Part shown: piece by piece, positions 55,720 through 64,000 of the stretch
How the letters are laid out: every line of letters begins with the position of its first letter
Position numbering within the stretch: the first letter of the stretch is position 1
Source: Falciphora oryzae
Lineage: Eukaryota > Ascomycota > Sordariomycetes > Magnaporthales > Magnaporthaceae
Length of the DNA: 64,000 nt
Assembly: GCA_000733355.1 (NCBI GenBank)
Contig: JNVV01000003.1
Coordinates: 1,444,505-1,508,504 of the forward strand
Direction: 5' to 3'
Notes under the pieces: generated by a model
What the model saw: the letters and a program-made list of their open reading frames with translations, nothing else
Databases searched by the model: none
What the model was told of the DNA's origin: nothing
Program-made: the position numbers and the translations under genes

Positions 55720-58700
55720 GGGAGTCGGTCCCTGCAGGGCAGCCGAAGTGAAATAGGAGATGCGGGGAAATCAACGACGCAACCCCCAATGACGGAGAGG
55801 AGGCTTGTTGCATACAAAACAAATCGGAGGAGCCCGTCAACAGGACTTGTTGTATGGCGTGGGGCGTGAGTGCCGGCAGCCCTGTACCGCACGCCAAGCT
55901 GGAGAAAGCTGAGAGGTGCAGCTCTTGGGATAGCTGTGTTATGCTTCGGGCGTGCTTGGATGGGGGAGGGGTTCTTGGGGAGTCCCAATGGGTGTGTAGG
56001 CGTGGTGTGGTGTATGGTACGTTGTGGTGTGCGCGTGTCTCTTCCAAGTCTGGGCGGCCGAGTCGAGTATTTGATCACGCACGACGTTGAAGGCTGAGAG
56101 GCATCAAGGGCAGGACGGGGAGAGCATGGCCTTTGTGTTATATAGGAACTGGACCGCTTGATTCCGTAATGGGGCCTGCCCAAGAGAGAACGAGCAAACC
56201 CATGGAGACTGAGAAGGCCAAAGAACAATGGAGAGCGCAGGGGTGTGGAAACTCGACGACAAGCCTTCGCTTGAAGGGCGTCGTGCTTGGGGCCGCCGCG
56301 GCATACGTGTGTGTCAGTCGGCCGCTTCTCGCATCGAGGGGCGCCCAAGAAAAACATGTCATCGCTCGATGCGCTAGCATGGATGATGTGCTTGAACCTT
56401 GCACGGCAGGAAAAACCAGAGATCCACCGGGCGAGCGAGGTCTCTGGACCCTTCTCCACACAGTAAGCAGGACATCGAGCTGCAACTCTCGCCCGCTCGT
56501 GCCCTTCCAGAACCTGCCCGCGTCGTGATTTCTGGTACGGGAGCGGGAATGGATCGGGTTTTGGCGGTGACGGGGCCCAGTGCGCGATCAATTAGCGACA
56601 TGTGGACTGTGCGAGTGTGGATGTTCCGCCCGCCTCCATCCTTGAGCGGTATCCAATGATTGGCGCTAGCACGGCTGATCACATCCCCAAGGGCGTGGAG
56701 GACAAGCAGCTCAAGCCCTTACACCCTTGGCGAATCGTCGAAGGCCCAATGGCCCAGTGGAACATCGAGGGATTGTGTCCTCGTGGTCACATACCGGATC
56801 GTTGGTGAAGAAGGACTTACTCCTCAGAAGCGGTTCATGTTTTCTTGGGAACAAAGGCCTAGGACAAGACCTGTGGCTGTCGATGGATGAGGTGAAGATG
56901 CGACCATCTAGCTTGACGCTAATGAACAGGCACTCACGCACGCGCCACTATTTGCTTCCCCGGCTGCATCACTGCAACTTTCAATGCGTGCTGTCCTCAA
57001 TTCCAAGGAACGACGCTGGGGCCACAGGGCCGCCGCCCGATGTGGATCCGAGCTGCGCCCTTTGGTGTCAAGCCTCTTGTCAACCACGTCCATGGATCCC
57101 CCAGCGCCATTCCGCTTTAGAATAACAGAGGCGGAAGTAGCTCTGGGCCACATTATTCAGCCGTTGCTTTGCGAGGCGGGCAATCAAATCGCACTACGAA
57201 AAAGCAAGTTAGGCACTACTAACCCGGCTGAGCTGTCCAGCAGGGTGTTTTGTGGTTTCACCGTCACCACTAGCCTTCGCCTTTTGGTTGACACCCCAAA
57301 GCGAGGCGGACGAGTCACAACGAACAGTGCTGACAAACAGCCATTCAACCTCCGACCCCGGCCATCCCTTTAGGATATTTTGTCCATAAGCGGACATCAC
57401 ATCGTTCCAGCATCTTCGGGTTCCGAGGACGCACCTCATCGTCATGGAAATGGGCGTCCATCCATGACTACCAGCCCTTCCGTTTTGGGTTGCTAGACGG
57501 CCCGCCGCCAGACGCCTTTTGAGTCCCGGCATATGGACCCGATGTCGTACCGGGGCAGCTGAAATTTCAAGACCCGTGTGGCCATTCAAGATTTACGTAA
57601 CGTGGAGGGTGACATTGAAGTTGGAGGCACTTTGCCGCTGGTGTTGGCCAAAGAGGACGGTATAGGTGCACGCCACCATTGCACGGCAGAGCCTTCGACG
57701 GCCAAAGCCTAACGCCAGGACGAGGTGATGTCGCGTCTTGAACCTTGTGGACGAATTCTCGCGTGATAAATAAGTTTATTGTGTATATACGGACGTAAGT
57801 TGAGTTGCGGTGTGCTTCATGCTTCTATGCAGGGCAACACCACAAGATCAGGGTGCCTGATCGGGTGCCCGTGGGGCTGCTGGTGAAGCGACCAGGCCAG
57901 ACCACATACTATAAACGTGCTGAACAATCAACATGCCCGACACCCACGAGCTTGAAACATGGACACTACCCAAAGTCACTTCCGTCTAGAAGTTTTGAAG
58001 ATCCTAGGGCGACCGATGTTATGCTGCTAGGCTTTTTTAGCCGAGCACCGCAGCAAGGTTCGTGCAACTTTGTGTGCTCGGTTCGGGCAGGCTTTTGCTT
58101 TTGAGTCCCCAAAGAATGCTTGTTAGAGGGCAATACAATGTTCCTGAAAACCTCTCAGCCGAGCACGTTTAGAGACGCATTATCCAAGTGGTTGGATCAC
58201 CCAGCGAATCCTACCATGCAGGGGCTGGAGTGTCGTCGACCTAGCCGCCGCTGCGTCCCGACGGAATACTTCCCCGTGCATGCATGGAAGCCTCTATTGG
58301 GCGAGTGTGGTTGACCCGGTTCGAATCTTGACACCAGGGAGGGGCCTCCCGGTGGTGAAACTTCAGAGATTGTTTACGCAAGAAAGAGTCCAGTGGGGAA
58401 ATTTGTTTGCAAAATATTGACAGCAAAGATCCCCGCCCCGAGCGGAGCACTTGCGCACTGATCCGCCGCATACTGTGTACAGAGACCCGTCGATACCTGT
58501 CGCCATCGTGGGGGCCGTGGTTGGTTTCCATCCTGGGAAGCGGGAGACTCAGATGGGCCCCGCGATGGCCCATGACCCGAAGGAAAAAAAACTTTTCAAC
58601 AAAAACCAAGACATGGGGTCTAGAAGCACGGGAGGTCATTTTGAGCCGCGTCTGCCCTGCAGCGCTTCAGGAACGTGGTCTGGGCGTGACTAACAGGAAA

Positions 58701-59277
58701 CAACGTCTGCAGGGCATGAGGCTGAGGATGTCGCCCGTTTATTGTGGGGGCATTTGTCAAAAAAAGAGAATTTCTCGGGCAGACCCGCAAGCTGCCTGTG
58801 TGCTGTTCGGAGCCCGGTTGGATCCGCCTGTCCTTGCTATTTGCTGTGGCCCGTCAGTCTCCTCGTTGAGCCGTCGTTTGCCGAACCTAGCTCAGCGGTG
58901 GATACGGGATGTGTTTCTCGCGGCTCACCGCGGGCGTAAAAAGTGTTCCGAGTTTGTTTACTCCGTCGTCTCCTCTCAAGGGGTTGGCATACTGGATATT
59001 TTGTTACCGCCCGAGAGATTATGGGCCGGTCTGACGGTCACGCCATCGCCGGGGGTTGTGTTTGGTCTTTTCGGGTCCATTCCAGAGTCTATTTGGTCAC
59101 CGCCTCTATGCCACGTCTATATGCCGTGATTAGATGCAACGAGTGCGTCTAGTATGAGCAGGTATCTTTGCAACAAAGATCTGCCATGGGTCTTTATACA
59201 CACATAATCCGCCCTAGCTATACCGGCCGCAGGTACCGGCACCGGCACCGGGGTAGCCCGCTTTCGCCTGCTGCCCT
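55720..59277. other. Long intergenic region
   Basis: 3.56 kb, the longest apparent gene-free stretch. None of its scattered open frames has recognisable domains or steady GC-rich third positions. It could hold non-coding transcripts or degenerate sequence; I see no repeat or transposon ends. Confidence 0.35.
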
Positions 59278-60717
59278 TTAATGCCATGAGATGAAGAGCA
59301 TGATGCCGGCGCCTAGCGCGACGGCGATGAACTGCGTCAGCGTCTTGCGGACCTCGGCCGCGGCGCCGCCAGAGCCCGTCTCGAGCAGCTCGGGGACCGC
59401 GGCGACGGTGCCGACGTAGAGGAACGTGCCGGCGGTGAAGGGCAGCAGCATGTCGCCCCACGTCAGGCTGGTGCCGAACAGGCCGCCGGCCATGGGCACG
59501 GGCTCGCCGCCGCTGCCGCCCAGCTCCTGTACCGCGATGCCGATGAGCGTGCCCAGGAGCGCGCCCAGGGCCGTCACGAACTGCAGGCCGATGGCGGACC
59601 ACTTGGAGAAGCCCGACTGCACGAGCAGCGCGAAGTCGCCAACCTGGTGTGGGCACTCATGGAGCGCCACCGCTAGCGCCGTGGTCGCTCCGATGGTGGG
59701 GGATGCGTAGAAAGACGCCGACATGGCTAGGCCATCGGTGATATTATGCGTAAAGTCGGCACTATTTGGGGGAAAGGAGAGAATGTTAGTTATAAGGTCT
59801 GTATGTGGAGAGGCCCCTTCTTGTCTGTAGGCATGGGAAGACTTGCATGAGGTTCAGCAGGCCGCTGGAGTTGACGCCTTGTGCGGCGTCCTTGCCCTTG
59901 GACTCGGACTCGTCGTTCGAAGGGGTTGTCTCGGCAGCGGCAGCGCCAGTGTCGCGCTTCCTCGACTTGGCGCCGCTGCCCGTGTCGACGGCCGTGGAAG
60001 AGGCGTTCGACGTACCCACATCGTGGGAGTGGGGCTGGGAGTGCCCATGGGAGTGGTCATGTCCGCCCTCGCCGCCGGTCGCGATGCGCAGGCCCTTGTC
60101 CATGGCAACGAAGGTCATGAAGCCGACGAGGATGCCGACCCCAAGCAGCAGGTTTCGGTTCGGCTCGACGAGAACGAAGCGCGCGCGCTCCGGGTCGTCC
60201 TCGCCGACGAAGATCTCGGGCAGCAGGTGGAAGAGAGTGTCGCCCATCAGGCCGCCGACGGCGAAGGCGACCATCGTGGAGAGCGAGGCGGGGTCGATGT
60301 TCTTAGGACACAGAGCGAGGAGGAAGGTCGGAGGGCCGGATATGTAGCTGTGCGCGCATTGAAGAGACTCGTCAGCGGTTGAAAGGGGGTGATGAGGGGA
60401 GAATAGGCCTGGCAAGGCTCTCGGAGGCTCAAGCATGGCGGCACCTACAAAGTCGCGAGGATGGCATTGATGGCCGGGCCGCCAGGGAAGAGCATGGCCA
60501 ACAGCGCGTCCATCGAGGACGACGCCTCGGCAGCATGATGGGCAGCCTTCTCAACGTTCAGCTGCTGCACGATACTGCATTCCTGCAGCTTCTCGTCGAG
60601 GCCATCGAGGCTCAGGGATGCGATCGAGTCGGGGCCGGCAGCGACGTTACCGGCTAAAGCGAAGGCCGTGCAGGCCCCCAGCAGCAGCCACGGTAGGGTA
60701 TTCAGCCGAGAATGCAT
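59278..60717 (-). CDS. ZIP-family metal transporter (KE4/ZIP7-like)
   Basis: Three exons on the minus strand, 60717..60449, 60347..59847 and 59761..59278, sum to 1254 nt (417 aa). After a signal peptide (LPWLLLGACTAFALAGNVAA) the membrane part has AFAVGGLMGDTLFHLLPEIF, a His-rich cytosolic loop (HDHSHGHSQPHSHD), and the ZIP signature: ADFTHNITDGLAMSASF (HNxTDG in helix 4) and ALHECPHQVGDFALL (HExPHExGD-like in helix 5), which form the binuclear metal site. This order is that of ZIP7/Yke4 proteins of the ER-Golgi, which move zinc into the cytosol. Intron 2 (59846-59762) begins with GC (donor AT|GCAAGT) rather than GT; the join restores Ile in LNLIADF, a strictly conserved position, so the GC-AG boundary is well supported. 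Confidence 0.93.
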
Positions 60718-61783
60718 GGCTGCTTGTTTTGCTCACGGGCTTTCTTTCTTGTCCGACTCTTGAGAGTTGTGCACCCGTGCAGTTGAAGAAGAAAACTGGC
60801 GACACTTCAAGTGGACCACATTGAGGGAAGCGCGCGGGTATCAACTTCGATCTCAGGGCTCAAAATCAACCCACTTTTGGCACCTGGACCTTGAGCCAGT
60901 GCACAGCAGCAGCCAGGGGTATTGCTTGCTTGTGGATTAGCCTGATCGGCCAGCCCCAGCCTGGATCTTCAGCTTCAATGGATCCTTCAGGAAGTCCTCC
61001 TTCGCGCCCCAGAGATTATTGATATTATTTATTCTCTTGGAAATTGTTTTAGTGTACCACATAAGTGCTTTTCTCGCCACTGTCCCAGTACTGTCCCAGT
61101 ACCTCACTTCCTTCGTGTTTGAGTTGTGCGAAGACTTGCCTTCTTGGGTGTTGCTTTTCTTCTTTCCCGGGCAGTCCCTTGGACCAGATCCACCAGTTCT
61201 CTCGCTGTGTTTGATCCGGCTGTGATGGATTTGGCTTAGTGGGTGACGCTCCCCGCTGCCTGACTTTTCCCCGCTTAGGAGACCACATCGAGGGGGCTGA
61301 ATGGGCTGGCCTGAACGCATCATGCATGGTCATTGCGTTCCATCAATGATGTCAGTTGTCTCTGTGTGTGCCTGGCGACTGGGACATAAAGGACGCGGAT
61401 AACAGCACGGAAAAGCGTCATCGCCTCAAGGGCAACATTGCAAACGACACAACACCCCTGTTCTCCAGGCTGCTAGTCTCTTTCAGACGGGCCTGTGTCC
61501 CCGCCTGATGTCTGACGTCGCGTCAGGCGCCGCAGTTCAGACGACGGGACCATGCGTCGGCCGTGGTCCAATTGTTGGGGCTGTCAGACCCTCGCCAGCC
61601 GCCTTGCAGTCGTCATCCTCCTCCACGATCCTATCCCGAAATCTTCTACAGATACAGCCTCGAGCTATACAAGCTAGCAAGTAGACCGAGGCCGTCGATA
61701 GACATTCATGGCTACTCATTGTTCACGAAACTCGTCGACAATCTTATTTCTCGAGCGAGAGGTTGCCCTGCGCAGCAACCACT
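60718..61783. promoter_or_regulatory. Divergent promoter region, ZIP / PI-PLC-like
   Basis: 1.07 kb between two diverging starts. A tandem direct repeat ACTGTCCCAGT occurs at 61078-61099. No other gene or recognisable motif. Confidence 0.4.
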
Positions 61784-63205
61784 ATGGATGACGACAACGA
61801 CCTGGGCTGGCTCAACACCGTTCGCCGCCTAAACATTCACATCACTCTCGACCACAGCGAGCCCCATCCAGACCTCTCTTTCAGAGCACCTCGAGAACCT
61901 CAAGATGCGTCTTTCGCCGACCCAGAAACACCTCCGATACCGGCCCCGACCACTGCCGCGATCCGGGCATCCGACGATGCCGGCTCGGCACCTCCCAGCC
62001 GCTGGATGAGCCTGCTCCCCGACTCGGCCCCGCTCTCGACCGTCACGATCCCCGGCACACACGATTCCGCCGCCCGTCTACCCCTCCCCTTCGTCCAGAC
62101 CCAGACGCTAGGCATAACAGACCAGCTCGCAACCATGGGCGTTCGTGCGCTCGACCTCCGTTTGCGCCGCGACCCGAGCGAGGGAGACCGGCTCTACTGC
62201 TACCACGGGGGCGTGCCGCTGGGTCCCTCCTTTGGAAGTCGCCTGCCCCTCGACGATGTCATGGCTGAGATCTGGCGCTTCCTCGGGGATGTTGGTACAG
62301 ACGATGACGGTGCGGCCAGCAGAGACAAGAGAGCAGCGGCCGAGGACAGTGACCCAACGGAGAGGCGGCGAAGCGGCGAGACTGTACTCGTTCTGATCAA
62401 TAATGACGATACCTCTGACAGCCGCGACCCGGCCGGCCGGGCTGCGTTCTACCGCGCAGTCGAGGACTTTGTCGCCGCCACGCCGCCGTGGCAAGACGGA
62501 GGAACGGATGAAGGCGTAAAGGGCGACGGAAACGGGGGAACCATTTCGAGAAGCGAGACTTCGACGCCCCGCTGGTACACCGAGGCAAGGGTGCCTAGGC
62601 TTGGTGAGGTGCGCGGGCGCGTCGTCCTCTTGCGTCGCTTCCCGCTGCCGGACCCTGCCGGTGGAGTTACCCCTGCCGCTCCCTTCGGCCTCGACCTGTC
62701 GGCTTGGGTCAACGACAGCCCTGACTTTACCATTATCTCACCGTACAACCGTTTTAGGATCCAGGATAAATGGCTCTACCCCAAGCAGGTGTCCCTGCAG
62801 GAGCTCATCGCTTCGAAGAGCGCCCACGTCCGATATATGATAGAACAGGCTGCCGCCGACAGCCAGCGGAGCAAGTCGAAGAGGCTACGGCGAGAAGCCG
62901 GCGAGGGCGCAGGCGCCTCTGGAGACGATGCGGATCTCTGGTATATCAACTTCTGTTCCGCCGTTGGGGAACGACTGAAGTACGGAGAGGTCGCAGACCC
63001 CAAGTCGGTGGCGGCGGGCGCCTTCGTAGGCTGGGGACGGAAGTGGCTGGACGGCGTCAATGCCTTGACCGCCGATTACATCACCAGTTCTCTCCCCGCG
63101 TCAGATGAACAGGCAAGCAGGGCGCTCGGGATTATCTACATGGATTTTCCCGAGCTCCCCGTCGGGAACAGCCTAGTCCGTCAATTGATCCAGATCAACT
63201 TTTAG
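61784..63205 (+). CDS. PI-PLC X-domain-like phosphodiesterase
   Basis: Intron-less gene of 473 residues from the first ATG (61784). The X domain has the bacterial-type layout: VTIPGTHDSAARLPL with catalytic His93, VRALDLRLRRD (metal or Arg/Asp region) and YCYHGGVPLG with the second catalytic His141. Later segments include VLVLINNDD, RWYTEARVPRLGEVRGRVVL and NRFRIQDKWLYP, matching single-domain phosphatidylinositol phosphodiesterase-like proteins. There is no signal peptide, C2, PH or EF-hand domain, so it is not a eukaryotic PLC-delta type. A Ser/Arg/Lys low-complexity insert (SKSKRLRREAGEGAGASG) lies near residue 370. It may cleave phosphatidylinositol or related lipids; substrate unproven. 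Confidence 0.85.
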   Translation: MDDDNDLGWLNTVRRLNIHITLDHSEPHPDLSFRAPREPQDASFADPETPPIPAPTTAAIRASDDAGSAPPSRWMSLLPDSAPLSTVTIPGTHDSAARLPLPFVQTQTLGITDQLATMGVRALDLRLRRDPSEGDRLYCYHGGVPLGPSFGSRLPLDDVMAEIWRFLGDVGTDDDGAASRDKRAAAEDSDPTERRRSGETVLVLINNDDTSDSRDPAGRAAFYRAVEDFVAATPPWQDGGTDEGVKGDGNGGTISRSETSTPRWYTEARVPRLGEVRGRVVLLRRFPLPDPAGGVTPAAPFGLDLSAWVNDSPDFTIISPYNRFRIQDKWLYPKQVSLQELIASKSAHVRYMIEQAAADSQRSKSKRLRREAGEGAGASGDDADLWYINFCSAVGERLKYGEVADPKSVAAGAFVGWGRKWLDGVNALTADYITSSLPASDEQASRALGIIYMDFPELPVGNSLVRQLIQINF

Positions 63206-63659
63206 CAATCCTCAACACAAAGAAGGTGCTTTCACAAACAGGCAATGTTTTTAGCGGAACTGTACCGAGATATACCGAGAGAATGGAAACCATTTCGGAG
63301 ATTATACATTATACACATGAAGTCTTGTCCACCCGAGATCTCCGGGGCTTTTCTGATTTGGGATCACTCGAGCTTTTTTTTTTTTTTTTTTTTTCCGCAT
63401 CAGACTGCATGCTCGGCAGCTGACATTGGGGAAGATCTGGTGGGACTCGAAGGATCTCAACCTCGGCTTGCAACGGGAGCGGGGGTGTGTATAAGCTGAT
63501 GTCATGTGGGCTACAGCGAGCGCCGCTTTCTCAAGAGAGGCGTGCTTCAGAACCATAGCTCGACATGTTGTCTCTGAACCACCTTACAACAGGATGCAAC
63601 GAAAGAAACAAAAGACCACATCGACATCAGTGCCCCCCGCATTTACTTTCGTTTCGAGA
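63206..63659. other. Intergenic region
   Basis: 454 bp with a T22 run at about 63374-63395; no gene seen. Confidence 0.4.
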
Positions 63660-64000
63660 TGCTTTCCGCTTTGAACAGCCCAGGCCTAACTCAGGCCATC
63701 TACGCCGGAAATGCCGTAAGTACAAGCAAACCGACCCAGGATCAGAATGATACACGACCCTAGAGCTGACATGATCGGATGCGCTCAGTTATGGTTTACG
63801 AGGTAGGAAAAGCCAGTGCCGCTTGACCCCTTCCCGGCCTAGGCGACCAGCTCTGATTCACCGAGAACCTCCTCGCTAAAAACGAGTCCCTTCCCAAACC
63901 GTCAGCGCCTTTGTGCACTTTGGCTTCCGCCAGTCCTTCATGATGCACAAGCTCTCGCGGCGCAAGCACGCCAGCGACGCGGCCATCGCAGCCTCGCCGT
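63660..64000 (+). CDS. Start of an unidentified gene running off the right edge
   Basis: The last ~95 bp encode, in one frame with very GC-rich third positions, AFVHFGFRQSFMMHKLSRRK followed by HASDAAIAASP. A splice acceptor (CGTCAG) lies at about 63904 and a good donor GTAAGT at 63717. Two starts are possible: an ATG at 63660 (MLSALNSPGLTQAIYAGNA), which does not keep frame with the later exon, or an ATG at 63712, whose 5-nt coding exon ATGCC joins in frame to give MPAFVHFG. I cannot decide, and the family is not recognised. Confidence 0.4.

Noticed and set aside
55720..59277. Transposon remnant in the long gene-free stretch
   Set aside because: No terminal repeats, target-site duplications, transposase-like peptides or strong AT bias from RIP were seen.

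Overview
The window is nuclear DNA of a filamentous ascomycete (Pezizomycotina, most likely Sordariomycetes). Genes are split by short introns with GT-AG ends and CTRAC-like branch points, coding regions have GC-rich third positions, single-copy tRNA genes are scattered, and there is a HET-domain gene, a Whi5-domain gene and a TRIP4-type zinc-finger gene. It contains one assembly gap of 180 N (38148-38327). I assign 20 protein-coding genes or gene parts, a possible extra 3' exon or gene, a broken HET gene, a possible degenerate gene, and three tRNAs.

Layout. 1-5.6 kb: the 5' end of an IlvD/Edd-type dehydratase (minus), a divergent Ldh2-type oxidoreductase, tRNA-Val(AAC) and a five-exon sugar transporter, which together look like a small sugar-acid catabolic group. 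6-9.5 kb: tRNA-Ala(AGC), a HET-domain pseudogene with four lesions and a 2H phosphoesterase (DUF1868). 10-24.7 kb: mitochondrial malate dehydrogenase, the ER P5A ATPase Spf1, a TRIP4/ASC-1-like protein, an aldo-keto reductase, a possible degenerate gene, and two small hypothetical genes. 26-32.4 kb: a Whi5-type G1/S repressor with a long uORF, a glycine-zipper protein and a secreted endonuclease/exonuclease/phosphatase-fold enzyme.

33-40 kb: UDP-glucose 6-dehydrogenase and a GT4 glycosyltransferase resembling sulfoquinovosyl/mannosyl transferases are transcribed away from each other. The pairing suggests UDP-glucuronate supply to a membrane glycosyltransferase. 42-53 kb: a membrane-anchored secreted protein and a very large (about 2,050-2,290 aa) coiled-coil plus low-complexity protein whose 3' end is ambiguous. 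53-64 kb: tRNA-His(GTG), an arrestin-domain protein, a ZIP metal transporter with a GC-AG intron, a PI-PLC-like phosphodiesterase, and the first exons of a gene that runs off the right edge.

Most genes are ordinary housekeeping or conserved fungal genes. I found no transposon, CRISPR, virus or clear new multi-gene system. The best second-look items are the UGDH/GT4 pair with its Cys-bearing UGDH insertion, the in-frame TGA between the giant protein and its downstream ORF, the decayed HET gene, and the putative sugar-acid group. Exon boundaries were read by eye. In every spliced model given as a full coordinate join the exons sum to a whole number of codons.
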